Shown: positions 42,443 to 53,478 of the stretch, piece by piece
Numbering within the stretch: position 1 is the first letter of the stretch
How the letters are laid out: every line of letters begins with the position of its first letter
Source of the DNA: Seminavis robusta
Taxonomy: Eukaryota > Bacillariophyta > Bacillariophyceae > Naviculales > Naviculaceae
Length of the DNA: 64,000 nucleotides
Direction: 5' to 3'
Assembly (NCBI GenBank): GCA_903772945.1
Contig: CAICTM010000167.1
Location: 38,082-102,081 of the forward strand
The notes under the pieces: model-generated
What the model was told of the DNA's origin: nothing
Database searches by the model: none
The model's input: the letters and a program-made list of their open reading frames with translations, nothing else
Position numbers and translations under genes: made by a program

Positions 42443-45434
42443 CTATATCTTTCCTCGAGCTGATAGCAGTTGGCGCAAACAGGCAATGATCTCCACATTC
42501 GAGGGAACAGGTTTCTTCCACACTACGTCTGCCCCAGCGGCGGCGAACTTGTCCTCGATGTCATTCCCAGAGCAACCAATAATCACAGCGTCTACTTTGG
42601 CTCTGCGCAGCGCAATGATTGTGTCGGTGCCGAGCATGACACCGCTCGCCTCCTGCATGTACTGGTCCATGATGATACAGTCGAATTGCTGTTTTTCGCA
42701 TGCGGCAACGGCTTCTTCCCCAGTCGCAGCTTCGCTGATGACACAGTTTGGCGCCAGACACTTTTGGAACCGTCGCTTAAGCATCATACGATTCATTTTG
42801 ATGTCATCAGTGATGAGGACTTTCAACGGTTCTTCCAGAGGAGCCGTGTTCTCCACCTCAGCCTTCTGTGTTTCTGGTGCTTCCTGCTGTGGCACCTCAC
42901 GGCAGACTTCTAGCGGCAACATGACAACGCAGTCTGTGCCAGGCTTGACGGTTGGGTCGCTTTCAAAGTGAATACTGCCCCCGTACAGGTCTACAATTTG
43001 CCTCGCAATGGCCAGGCCAAGGCCCGAACCAGGTGCTCCTCCTCGTGTGGTGAAGCGATTGAACATGTTCGCCTGGTCTTCCTTGGGGATCCCTGGCCCA
43101 GTATCTCGGCACAATAATTGCACCCATTCCTTGTCGTCCTCGCCTGCAGCAGATTTTTTGGTTGGTGCTACCGCGACTTTCTTCCAGCTAGCAGAAATAG
43201 TAATGGAGCCTTTACGAGTGAACTTGCAGGCATTACTGACGAGATTTGTCAGGACTTGCTGAAGCCTCGAAAAGTCGCCATAGACCCATTCCTTCTCCTT
43301 TGGCAACGACTCCACATCCGCGACCAACTTGACATTGGAATTGACTGCGGGCAGCATCATTTTGTGAACAGCTTGCACGAGTACCTTTAAAGACATTGGG
43401 TTGGAGAGCAACTCCATTTTGCCCTCTTCTAACTTTCTGCTGTCGAGTAGATTGTTCATGATACTGGACATGAAGCTACTGCAAAGCTGCATGCTGGCCA
43501 CAAGCTCTTTGGCTTCGTCAGGGATATTGTCTGGCATGGTGGCCAAGGCGGAATCGATCGCCGAGAGTGGATTTCGAAGTTCGTGTGCCAGAGCCCCTGC
43601 GAGATGATGTGAAAGAACGATCGAACCATGAGTACATGTAATTCAAGTAGGCCAGATTGATAGGATACCCGCGCAAGCTCATTCTTGTCGTCTTTTTCCA
43701 ACGTACCAGTCAGTTTTCGTTCCAGTTCTACCTTGCCCTTCTCGGCCATTGTCGCACCCAGCATGGCCGTGTGTGTTTGCTTCTGCAGCAACACGGTGTA
43801 CACCAGTGCCGATATGAAGAATGCCACGAGAACGGCGACCAACACGACGACAATGTATTCGACGTCCCCGTTTGGATAGTATTGAATGGTCATGACCCAT
43901 TCATTGTTGGTGGTTTGCAGCGCAGTGGATACCTGATGTTTCTCGGACCCACCACCAAATGCTTCCGACGCTGCCAGCACGACAATGTCATCTACATAGG
44001 AGTTTGTCTCGTCATCAAAGTTATGGTCGGTCCGTGTGAGTTGGAATTCGTATCCACTGGATCGGAATCGTTCGTGAATGTCACTTCTCATGACGAGGTC
44101 GTCCCAATTGATGAGCGCCGTGGTGAATCCCCACTTTGGGTATTCTTCTCCGGACATTGAAATGTTGTGTTTGCGACTGGATACGGGTAAGCGTACGATA
44201 AAGTACATGCCACAAGTCGGACATTGAAATAGGCGACGCGGTCCCACAATTCCCACTTCTCCGCCCTTTAACGATTTCCTGGCAATGTATCGATGAAATG
44301 GATCGTGGAGAAGGTCGATCCCCCAGGCCCCCGTGTTGTCTAGGAATGATTTGCCATCATGAAAGTCTTCAGTGTTGTTCATTGGGTGTAAGAGGCATAT
44401 CACGCCTGGGACATAGATAGACATAGAGATAGATAGGAGACACGATGAGTACAATCAATCATATAGAACGACCAATTGAACTCAAGAGTTGCGACGCCTG
44501 ACTTCGACGACTTACCCTGTGGTGCCAACTGAATGTTATGCAGTACTCCATCCATTTTGGCATTGCGCTTGACCGCTGACGCAATCTCCGTGAAGCGTTC
44601 CACCAGCTCTGGCTGATCACAGACTCCGGTAATGTTTCTGTATGCCTTGTCAACGTCCGGAGCTTGTGGAATGAAGGGTAGGGCATTTTCTTGTCCAGGA
44701 GACTTGATTTGATCGGGTAGATCGGCAAAGATATCTAGCTCGGTGGCGAACTGCGCCATGCTAAAGAGGGGTAGAATGGCAAAGTCCAATTCCTTGGCAA
44801 ACCAAGCTCCCGTTTCGACGGCCAGATCGAGGATGCTGTCTCGTAACTCCTCGTCCCGGGCAGTGGCAACGACGAGGTAGAGCGAGATTCCGGCCCCCGC
44901 CAGAACCACAAAGATCAAGCAACTGACCAGCAGTATGGGCCAATGTGAATTCATCCATCTGTCCGTCCACTGCTTCAAGTTGACCGTTCTTTTACTCTTC
45001 TGATTGGGATCATCATGGTCATGGCCATTATCATCGTCATGGTCATGACACTTTTCGTCGATAGTAAAGGAGACGGACTTGGTATTATGATGGTTGTTGT
45101 CGTTGCCGTGGTAGCTGTCCGTCGTGGGAGTAGCGAGGTCTCCTGTGTAGGATGTCTGGGAGGTTTGGGAAGATGCAGGGGTATTGCTATTCTTACTGTT
45201 ATCCACCACGAATAGTCGACTGCTCAAGTTCATGTCTTTGCCCTGGATGTAGCTCGAGGTATTTCTAATAGCAGGGGTAGCACCCGGGTTGCCCAGCTCT
45301 TCGTCGACAAAGTTGTCCCCATTGCCACCACTCGCTTCGCTGGTATCTTGTTCTTGTGGTACCAGTGGCTGGCTTCGGGTAGAGTTTCGGGCAGAGTGGG
45401 ACCGTCTGTAGAGGGCCATGCAGGAGGGATCCAT
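42443..45434 (-). CDS. CHASE-domain hybrid histidine kinase, three exons
   Basis: Exons 45434-44516, 44405-43707 and 43596-42443, joined in phases 1 and 1 across two 110-bp introns (donors GTAAGT and GTACGT), give 923 residues. A disordered His/Asp-rich N-terminus precedes TM1 (~166-189, PILLVSCLIFVVLAGAG). A CHASE-type extracellular sensor follows (VICLLHPMNNTEDFHDG, NTGAWGIDLLHDPFHRYIAR, GFTTALINWDDLV), then TM2 (~490-513). The HisKA H-box is ALAHELRNPLSAI with His ~544. HATPase_c has the N box (LTNLVSNACKFT), DTGPGIPKED and GSGLGLAIA. The C-terminal receiver has MDQYMQ with phospho-acceptor Asp ~850 and WKKPV. CHASE kinases sense small extracellular ligands (cytokinin-type in plants); the ligand here is unknown. 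A competing donor at 43668 would throw the kinase out of frame. Confidence 0.88.
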
Positions 45435-46200
45435 GGTGCCTTTCGATCAGATGAAAGATGGATGTATATATACCGCAGACAGATAACAGATAGATAACTA
45501 ACAGTATGGAGTTGATTGTAGTCGACGCCACAGGGAATAAAAAGGAACGTGGGACCTTGCTTCCTGATGCAGTCCCCAAGTCTTATACTAGTATTCCTCC
45601 TCCAGTGGCTAACTACTTTTGTACCTGACGCGTACGAGTAAGGAAGTTTAACAGTTTAACCAGCAAGCAGCTACTCGAGCCTCCAAAACAGAGCTGGAAC
45701 AGTGGGAATGATTATTGACCAGTTGACCACCCAGGCAGGAAAGACGGGTCGGGGGCAACAACAAAATTACGGCGCTTTCCTTGCTTCGTGCCACCCGCAG
45801 GAACCCTGTTTTTGACGGGTAGATGAAGTACATTTTTAATTAAAAAAATAAAAGGTACAGATAACATTCAACTTTGCATTAAATTTTGGGAGTATGAAAA
45901 ACTCGTTTTACCTCATGTACTAGTACCTCAAACCCAAGGAAACGTTTTGCCACGGTGTTTGCGACGTTGCCACCTTCTGCTCTCCCTCAATCCCTTCTGG
46001 AGCTCCTTCTGGTTTCCATGCTCGAAAGCACCTTTCTCGCTGTACTCGTAAAAAACAGCTATTATTATACTCTACACTATCGGTAACGCGCGCGCAGGAA
46101 CAGGTTACACTGAGTACATGCCATTGTTCCAATAATTGGTACTGGTACGAACTTACAAGCTGTACCGGCGAGTCATTTAGAGGGATTTATACTTATTATA
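45435..46200. other. intergenic, nothing recognised
   Basis: About 770 bp beginning with the upstream region of the histidine kinase gene. AT-rich around 45835-45900; no gene or RNA recognised. Confidence 0.35.
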
Positions 46201-46210
46201 GGCAGGGTTC

Positions 46211-46333
46211 GCTAACCAGTAATTTTGGTTATTGGTTTTGGTTACTGGTTGACTGGTTAATAACCAGTCGAATCAACCAAAACCACTAACCAGTCAATAC
46301 CACTGGTTATTGGTTGATCAACCAATAACCAGT
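46211..46333. repeat. cluster of AACCAGT/ACTGGTT inverted repeats with perfect palindromes
   Basis: The heptamers AACCAGT and ACTGGTT occur many times in both orientations in about 120 bp. A perfect 32-bp palindrome spans 46302-46333 (begins ACTGGTTATTGG, centre TTGATCAA), and a 9-bp inverted repeat with a 1-base spacer spans 46251-46269 (GACTGGTTA-A-TAACCAGTC). The region could form stable cruciforms or hairpins. Confidence 0.95.
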
Positions 46334-47125
46334 ATAATTTATAGGGTCGTGGTCAATAATTTTAGTCAGTGCGGTTCTCAATTCTCATGGTCTCTGATCT
46401 TATTAATAAGCTATCTTAGCTATCTCACTCAGCACCAGTTTCCAGTCCCATCCACGCATCCACGTACCAACGTACCACGTACACATACATTCTGAGACTT
46501 TACCATTATGACATATATATTTACATATTTATTCCGGGCGTCCATACTACGAACTACGAATGCATGATGAGGCCTGGAGCGAATCGAATCGAATCAGTGC
46601 TGTAGAGAGTGAGATAGAGAGTCGATACTCCGCCGGACTCCGGACTCCGGAGCAGTCTCGGTGGCTAAATAGTGAATTATTATCGAAAACAGCTTGGCAC
46701 TGAAACCAAGAAACAAATGTCTTGACAGAAGGATGAGTTAAAACAATAATTCTTGGACCACGGAGCAAACCAGCTACAACGTCACTCGTTCTGCTGGACG
46801 AAAGGCTTTGACGTTTCTGGCTTTAAAGATGACTCCCCTCCGGGTCTCCTGCAATACAATTATTACGTCACCGGTTCGAAGAAGGGAATGTGGCGTTAAA
46901 GCTTTCGTTGCTGGTACTCGAGTACTATTACTAGAACTCTGAGGTAAAAGAAGGACCTGGCGATGGCGGTCTCTCCTTGATTGATTGCATACGTACCGGT
47001 ACCGGTACCGGTACTATTAATACCTATACAGAGCAAAACCGTACTAGTACTCACATTTGCTCCAGCTTGGACTGATCAGCCGAGCTACCGTTAGCTAGTA
47101 GAGTTGCGAAGGCATCTGCAGCAAG
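46334..47125. repeat. intergenic with GAATC pentamers and GGTACC/ACCGGT run
   Basis: Contains (GAATC)3 at 46581-46595, tandem TCCGGACTCCGG near 46635, and one of the longest motif runs in the window, TACCGGTACCGGTACCGGTA at about 46996-47015. No gene is supported. Confidence 0.5.
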
Positions 47126-47630
47126 GTGCGGAATTGGTCGGTTTTGTCCCCACAAGGTTTACCAGGTACAGCAGTACTAGTACCGGTAGGGCATCAAATG
47201 CATAAACTCAGGAAAGGAATACATTGGGGCAACCCAACGAAACGTCAAAGAACGAACATACCAACACTTCGCCGACGTGATACGTCTCCTATATGGAAAA
47301 CACAAGTCCGATTCATACGCAAGACACTTTGCCAACGAATTCCAAAACTTCGCACCTCCTTCACCATTCCGACTCAACGGCACCATTCAAAGTAACATCA
47401 TCGAAATTAGCATCCTATGGCAAGGCAACCCCATCAGCACTGTCAAGACCTTCGGGACATGACACTGCAGCCTATGCAACAGGGAGCGACTCGAGATACT
47501 GAAAGGATCCAGAGAATCGCCAGAAAAGCTGATCAACTCCTGCAATGAAATATACGGAGCATGCCGACATAAACCACGATTTCATAAGTACCACAATAGC
47601 CCAAGCACTGATGATTCCCATGGGGGATGA
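47126..47630 (+). mobile_element. retroelement 3' remnant, degraded
   Basis: A plus-strand frame from about 47253 reads TYQHFADVIRLLYGKHKSDS, YARHFANEF, IIEISILWQGNPISTVKTFG, a TGA at 47460-47462, then HCSLCNRERLEILKGSRESP, LINSCNEIYGACRHKPRFHK and a stop at about 47630. The C..C pattern, the LIN...EIYGACRHKPRFH ending and the preceding eHxxxI...SxYARHF block match the C-terminal region of retroelement polyproteins repeated in diatom and oomycete genomes; the first block may be GIY-YIG-like. No reverse transcriptase core is seen upstream, so this is a 5'-truncated fragment with an internal stop, non-functional. Exact element class is uncertain. Confidence 0.6.
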
Positions 47631-48280
47631 AAAAGTCAAACAACCGAAAAGTTACCACAGAGCAAAGCCTGTATTTTGGCGATTCGGCAGTTTGTGCTGA
47701 TCAAGAGTAAAAACTACTTAATTCAGTCACTTTTTGCTAAAATTGTATGGCATGAAAGTACTTCGTGTTGACTGGAGACATTCACCCCGTGGTCGTTGCA
47801 TAGTTTTATTAATAAACGAGCTGGCTTATCTTAAAAGCAAGCAGCAGAAGCTCCAAGCTACCAGCAAGAAGACTGGTTACGGAACCAGAGTATTCTCACC
47901 TTTAAGATAATGCTTATTTCTAAGTCTTCTTCAAGTTCCCTTTAAATCTTTGACTGGAGTTTCACCACATTTTGGCTGACAGCATTCTCCCCGTGTAATG
48001 CATGCAGCTTTTGCCTCCTTTGGGAGGCAACACGCAACACCAAACCATGTATGTTGTCAAACTACTAGTATATTATATTCTAGCTAGTTGGCCACAATAA
48101 GGAAAAGCCATTGTACATAACTTTGTTTTAGTTTGCACATACTGTACTCGTAGTGTCATGGCAAATGATGTTTCAAATCTTCTTGTCTTCTTCTTCTTTT
48201 GCCGGCAGGATCTTCCGCGACAGGATCTGAGACCGACAGGATGCACCAACGCTCTGCTATTGGTATCAACAACCGATGGC
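47631..48280. other. intergenic, nothing recognised
   Basis: About 650 bp of AT-rich sequence after the retroelement remnant. Contains GCCTCCTTTGGGAGGC near 48013, a small perfect hairpin, and ACTAGTATATTATATTCTAG near 48063. No gene is supported. Confidence 0.4.
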
Positions 48281-48284
48281 TTGC

Positions 48285-48330
<46 letters not shown>

Positions 48331-48347
48331 GCTGTTGCTGTTGTTGT
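48281..48347. repeat. (TTG)n microsatellite
   Basis: An about 67-bp run of TTG with three CTG interruptions. On the minus strand it would encode poly-Gln or poly-Asn in short ORFs, but those lack other coding character. Confidence 0.95.
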
Positions 48348-49203
48348 ATTCGTAGCGACTGTTTGACGTTGCCGCCGTAGTGGTAGCGGTCGACGGTGAT
48401 CGTTGGATCGATCGACGTGTCGACAATCCTGTTTGCCGGCGAGAATCCTCTTAGTGCACCACAGAAGTGCATTTTTCTACATGTCACACTACCTTGTATA
48501 TTGGTATTGACACTGTGGGATGTACGGTAGCATTGGTTTTGGCTTGAGAAAATGCTTCCACCATCGCCACTGATGCCAGAAAGTCAAAAATCAAGAGAAA
48601 ACGGTAACCTCTAGTTTAATTGCCACTGAGAAATTACACGGCCACAAAATGGACTTCTAGATGAAACCACTGCGACGGGCATGTTCATATTGACAAAGTA
48701 GTCATGGTGAGTGCCTTTTGATTGTTGCCATGAGAGTGACAAAGTACATCTACTTTGGAGGAGGGAGGTGTGACAAGAAAAAATGTTGGTGGGTGACTTG
48801 TTTTTGATGTGGTGGTGTTTAGTGATGCTAGCAAGCTACCAGCACCGGTATCGCTGAGCTTCACTGTGTGGTACAACGTGGACCAGTACAGTGCATCAAC
48901 CGCCGGTGGAAAAGAACTGTTCCGCGGTATTCCAGGGACCACCCAGGATGGAACCTGTCTTGAGAAATGGAACCGGTCTTCTGACTGGTAGCAAGGAATG
49001 ATCAATCGAATCGAATCGAATCAGACCCCAAACAAGAGGAAGAACATAAGAAAGCAACGAAGTGCATTTTCGTTGTTTGACGACTCTGCGTCTGCTTGAT
49101 AACCGGTAGGTACCAACCTCAGAAGCAACTGAAGCTTGTCATTCACACCAAATAGTAACAACAAACAGCAACTGATACAACATCGTCATCATCATCAACA
49201 ACC
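48348..49203. promoter_or_regulatory. upstream region of CWC25 gene with GAATC repeats
   Basis: About 850 bp. A (TCGAA)3-type array lies at 49006-49022, about 180 bp before the CWC25 ATG, and ACCGGTAGGTACC near 49102. The last 40 bp before the ATG are A/C-rich with a CATCAT run, a typical leader for genes in this window. Confidence 0.4.
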
Positions 49204-50661
49204 ATGGTGCAAGGAATTGCGTTTTTGTCGAAAAAGTCATGGCACACCAAGACGTTGGCAAATCAGGAGAGGGTGTGGAAAGCGGAACGAGCGCAAGAAA
49301 CCGAAGAAAGGCGCACCAAGGAACTAGCTCGTCAGATTCAACAAGAACGCGAACAAGATGAGTTTGACAAACTGGCTGGAAAAAAGAGTCACATTGATCG
49401 TGGTATTAACTGGATGTACCAAGGCCAAGCAGCGTCCGGTGGCACTGATAAACCGTCCGAATTAGAGCAAGAAGATGCGGAGAAACGTGCCGAAGCGTAT
49501 TTGCTGGGCAAGGAGGTTTCCGGCGAGACTGCCGCACACGGTGACTTTACACAAGGCGGTGCGGGTGATGGAGTCAATGCCGTCGTTCGTCTGGAAGACC
49601 CCATGGCGATGGCGGCTGCTGCCTCTGCTTCGGGAGAACCGTCCGTTGCGGAACGAAATGAAGCCTTTCGTCAACAGATGGAAGACCCCATGTATCGCGT
49701 CGGTATGAAGGAACGAGAGAAAAAGACTGAAGCCGAAAAGCAACGTGCACTCTTTGAACGCGTCATGGGGCCTATCGACAGTGACGATGACGATGACAAC
49801 AATTCGCAGGATGGAAAAAAGAAATCCAAACAGGAACGCAAACGCGAGAAAAAAGAACGCAAGGAGCGACTTAGAAAAGAAGAACGAAAGAGGAAGCGAA
49901 AACATCATCATCGTCATCGCAGTAGCCACTCCAGCAGCGACGATGATTCCGAAGAGGAACACGAGCGTAGAAGACACAGGCAACATGACAGGAGGCGTGG
50001 TCGCGATGACGACCGCAAGAGGAGCAGCAAAAAGAAGAGGCGACACAGTCGAAGCAGGAGCCGAAGTAGAAGCAGAAGTGAATCGCCGGAACCGAGGCAT
50101 AGGAATTACCGTGAACGAGAATGGGATGAACGAAAAAGCCGTCGTCACTACCATGACAGTGGCCGGGATCGCCGTGGCAGTAGACGAGAAGAGGAGACTG
50201 ATCGACACCGCAACCAAAGCCACCACCATGCCAAACGCGAGGAGGGGCGCATCAAGAAGGCAGGATTTGGGTTGCAAGGAAAGGGAGCAGAAAAGAGTCG
50301 TCATTATGCTACGCAGGACTTGGGACCGGCCAAGGATTTGCTGCGCCAAACAGAAAAGCAAAGAGAGGAAGAACGCCGAAAAACTCGTGATAGAGCATCA
50401 TCACGAAGAACCATGACAGCAGAAGAGCGAGCCCAAGCTTTACAGGAGATGCAAACGACTGCAGAGGAACGAATGCACCGCGGTTTGAGCAAACGAGACC
50501 GAGATGAGGAAGATGAAAAACCCATGCAGCGTGGGAATGCTGCCTTCCTTAAAGACATGAACGAAGAAGCTCATGGACTCAAGGGAGGCAAGTCTATGGC
50601 GCAACGAATGAGAGAAAACAGGAACACGCAGCAACGGACGCACGATAAGTCGTTCTTGTAG
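49204..50661 (+). CDS. CWC25: pre-mRNA splicing factor CWC25
   Basis: Single-exon ORF of 485 residues with start context CAACCATGG. Residues ~8-45 are the Cir_N/CWC25 N-terminal motif (FLSKKSWHTKTLANQERVWK, then EERRTKELARQIQQERE), followed by the family's LxxLxGKKxHIDRGINWMYQG and later EDPMYRVGMKER. The centre is Lys/Arg/Ser-rich with an RS-like stretch (SRSRSRSRSRSESPEPRHR) and His/Asp clusters. The C-terminus (MTAEERAQALQEMQTTAEER) ends in the conserved region with AFLKDMNEEAHG and RTHDKSFL. CWC25 joins the activated spliceosome before the first catalytic step and stabilises the branch helix. Identification is secure; the protein has the usual domain order and is somewhat longer than typical owing to its RS/basic region. 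Confidence 0.93.
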   Translation: MVQGIAFLSKKSWHTKTLANQERVWKAERAQETEERRTKELARQIQQEREQDEFDKLAGKKSHIDRGINWMYQGQAASGGTDKPSELEQEDAEKRAEAYLLGKEVSGETAAHGDFTQGGAGDGVNAVVRLEDPMAMAAAASASGEPSVAERNEAFRQQMEDPMYRVGMKEREKKTEAEKQRALFERVMGPIDSDDDDDNNSQDGKKKSKQERKREKKERKERLRKEERKRKRKHHHRHRSSHSSSDDDSEEEHERRRHRQHDRRRGRDDDRKRSSKKKRRHSRSRSRSRSRSESPEPRHRNYREREWDERKSRRHYHDSGRDRRGSRREEETDRHRNQSHHHAKREEGRIKKAGFGLQGKGAEKSRHYATQDLGPAKDLLRQTEKQREEERRKTRDRASSRRTMTAEERAQALQEMQTTAEERMHRGLSKRDRDEEDEKPMQRGNAAFLKDMNEEAHGLKGGKSMAQRMRENRNTQQRTHDKSFL

Positions 50662-50905
50662 TGGGTGGTTTCAATGTATGCCCGGTACTGCGGTACCAGT
50701 ATCATTACGAGGATGTGCGCTTTGTACGAGGATCAAGGCCTACCGTACGTTTCTCAATGGATGCACCGGCACCACTACTTACTAGAGCTACTAGTGAGCT
50801 CAAGACGAGATGCAATAGCTTATATGTAGTGGTATGTTTTACTTTAGTCCTGGCAGTATACGGTTGCAGGTTCGTTAAGAATGCATGGTCAGGAAGATCG
50901 TTGCC

Positions 50906-51490
50906 TTATGTTTGAAAGCTTGGCTGTCGGGTGGGAAGTTTCAATGAATGCTGATGAGAGCTCGTATTGGATCTTGACCGGTACGAAAACTTCGCCTTTG
51001 TCAGCGCATCAGAATCAGGGCGCATCCCGGGCGCCGCTAGCATCTCACCACCATGGCTGCTTGGACTGAAGCTCACTTGTTTCCTTGTCTTCGTAGCTGG
51101 GGTATCCATATCGCTCGAAGTGCGCTGGGGCACGCGGGGGGCACCACACTTGTCATCATTCCTCGTTGCATCCTTCTTCCCCTCCAAAGGTGGACTTGGC
51201 GACATGGCTCGCCTTGGTGGAGCTGATAACATACCCCTACGAAGGGACGGAAAGCTTTCCCAACGAGACGCCTCCTGCATTCGATTCGCTCTGTCGATCC
51301 TTCGAGAGGAAGGCAGATCTGTTTCACTTGGGCTACGCCCAAGAGGGCGCCGATTGCTCATTTGCAGGGTTACATTTGAGTCGTCCAGCTCATAGTCCGA
51401 CCACGATTCCACAGATACTAAACTGTCATCGAGCATCATTGTTGTTCTGTTCTTCCTTCGACTAGTGTTTGCTCTTTCCATGGTAGCCAT
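50906..51490 (-). CDS. small Ser/Arg-rich protein of unknown function
   Basis: Single-exon ORF of 194 residues from ATG 51490. Strongly enriched in Ser, Arg and Pro, with many RxxS-type sites (RRKNRTTMM, RRPLGRSPSETD, RTSSDMDTP) and one acidic helix (VSVESWSDYELDD). No signal peptide, membrane span or known domain. The pattern suggests a disordered phosphoprotein. It is convergent with CWC25; the stop codons are about 245 bp apart. The long frame in a compositionally coherent protein supports a real gene, but I do not recognise it. Confidence 0.5.
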   Translation of the reverse strand: MATMERANTSRRKNRTTMMLDDSLVSVESWSDYELDDSNVTLQMSNRRPLGRSPSETDLPSSRRIDRANRMQEASRWESFPSLRRGMLSAPPRRAMSPSPPLEGKKDATRNDDKCGAPRVPQRTSSDMDTPATKTRKQVSFSPSSHGGEMLAAPGMRPDSDALTKAKFSYRSRSNTSSHQHSLKLPTRQPSFQT

Positions 51491-52049
51491 TTGTCACCGT
51501 TGCTGTTCCGTTCCGAAGGTCCGTTGCAAAATACTAATTTCAGGGATTGTCTCTTTGACAGGTTCTCGGATAGAAGCCAAGTAAAATTGTGTTTTGTGAT
51601 GCTCTCTGGTCAACTGGTCGATGAGCTTTCGACTGGGAACACGGAAGCGAAAGCAATCAATGCCGCTAACCTTGATGATAGCCAAATGTACGTTGGCTCC
51701 TGACCGGTGGTTGCATGGTTGCTTTATCTACTAGACATCTAGACATAGTACCAGCTAATACCTGCATGATGCCACGATATTTATGAGTTACAGACGTTCG
51801 ACATTGATACAGCCCTTGCAATTGGCACCTTACGAAGTACTGTACTCCTCGTAAGTATCTTTCCCCCAACTGGTTCCGTCTTGATGTCTTGATCCTACTA
51901 CGGTAGCTAGTCGTGCCAGCGAGAGTTGGCGTCTGCAAAAGGACCCGAAATCACGATTTTCCAATGATCGAAGTCAAAAATCAAATTTAAATGTAAATAA
52001 ATAAGCCAAAGTAATGCTATAAATACATGGAAGTACCGTATGTAAAATG
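51491..52049. other. intergenic, nothing recognised
   Basis: About 560 bp, the upstream side of the Ser/Arg-rich gene. No supported ORF or repeat apart from short CTAGACATCTAGAC direct repeats near 51730. Confidence 0.35.
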
Positions 52050-52204
52050 ATTAGAAACGAACCGTCTACTTAAGGGTCAGGCAGGGACCCGAAGGTCGGA
52101 GGTCTGAGCGAGGGCTTAAGGGAGGGCGCAAGCCCGACAGCCCGATGGTCAGGCCGGAGACCGATGGGGCACAGACGTCCTTAAGTAGCTGGTTCGTTTC
52201 GAAT
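52050..52204. mobile_element. 155-bp fold-back (MITE-like) element
   Basis: Two 26-bp arms face each other: 52050-52075 (ATTAGAAACGAACCGTCTAC...) and the reverse complement of 52179-52204, with three mismatches. The 103-bp interior is G-rich, contains short internal complementary stretches (GGGCGCAAGCCC) and no ORF. It may be a miniature inverted-repeat element or a hairpin RNA locus. No clear target-site duplication is visible. Confidence 0.65.
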
Positions 52205-53478
52205 GGAACCATAACGGCTGGTTTTGTATTTAACGGTCAGTCTGTGTAGGGCTGTGTAAAACACTACTGTACCAATACAAAACCTGCCGGTTCGTTCCAA
52301 GATAAAACACACCGAAACACAAATATGAAACTGAAATACAATTTCGTGTAAATAATGGTTTTCGGCCGTTGCTTTCGACCACCATAGTTTTGACAGCATT
52401 TTATCGATCGACCACTTCTTTGCTTCTTTGTGTTCCAGAGTAAAGAGTGAGTCACTCGGCTACTAGCTAGTACATGTATCCTATTAATAGAACTTCGATC
52501 TATTCATCGAATCACAAGAAAACAATGATCTCGTTGTTATAGTACCGCAGTCATTCACATTTTAGTCCATGCAAAACGGAAAGAAACTCAGCTGGCTAGT
52601 CAGATGCATGTTGACACTCATGGCACTGAGCAGTTGCTGCAAGCTGCAAAAGAGCAGCGCAGATGATACCTTTGCGGTGCCGGTATTGCGCTCCAGTTTG
52701 TCGCCGCTCTAGCAACATGTAGCTGGTACCTCCTACCTCCTACTAGCTAGTGAAAAGTGAAAGTGCGATGATATGATGCCACGGAAGTTGCCAAGCGTTC
52801 CGAAACAGCCGTACTTGCAATTGGGAGCTAATACAGTAGTGTAGTAAACTAACTGGAAGGGAAGCACCACGAATGGAATTGGACAGCTTCGGTCCTATTT
52901 TCCGTACCGATAGACAGAAACACTATTAGTGGCCACGGGTATCAATGACAAGCACTCTTTTGCTCGCTGGCTAGCTACCGGTAGTCAACTTCTCGTTTGA
53001 TACCGTGCTGCTACCGCTGACCAAAAAAGACCCCTGAGTTCTCCCCACGGTGAAAGCTGACGAGGCACCAAATACGTTGAGCTCGATGCAAGTGGTGCGA
53101 TGAAGGCAACCGCAATATTCAACCCGCGGTTACCCGCGGTACGTAAACCGAATCTCGCACGAATTGAATTGATTTGGTGTCGAAAGAGGACTCACATCCG
53201 CGCATGATATGCTGAACACTTCCATGGCCAGCATGGTGGTATCATGGCGCTTACTTTGACTCCTTCAGGGCGTATCCCGCTCGACCTGTAAACAGGCAGG
53301 GATATTGCTACGGATGGCAGCCAGCGTCGTGAACATCGTGAACACCATGGACGCTATGGCCAGCATTGCAATGCAGATTGGAGTCAAAATATTGCCCCAA
53401 GTAAATGCATGAAATGACGGAAGAATGGTTTTGCAACCAAGACGGGGTCGTCGTTGACGATGTTTGGTTGAACGCTTA
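52205..53478. other. intergenic, nothing recognised
   Basis: About 1.3 kb, 3' to the ankyrin-type gene. A 94-codon minus ORF (53265-53549) overlaps the end of that gene and contains a hydrophobic stretch (ILTPICIAMLAIASMVFTMF); it could be a spliced C-terminal exon but no convincing join was found. CCGCGGTTACCCGCGG near 53126 is a small palindrome-like repeat. Confidence 0.35.

Noticed and set aside
48073-48487. Minus ORFs with poly-Gln/poly-Asn
   Set aside because: Created by the TTG microsatellite; flanking residues show no coding character.
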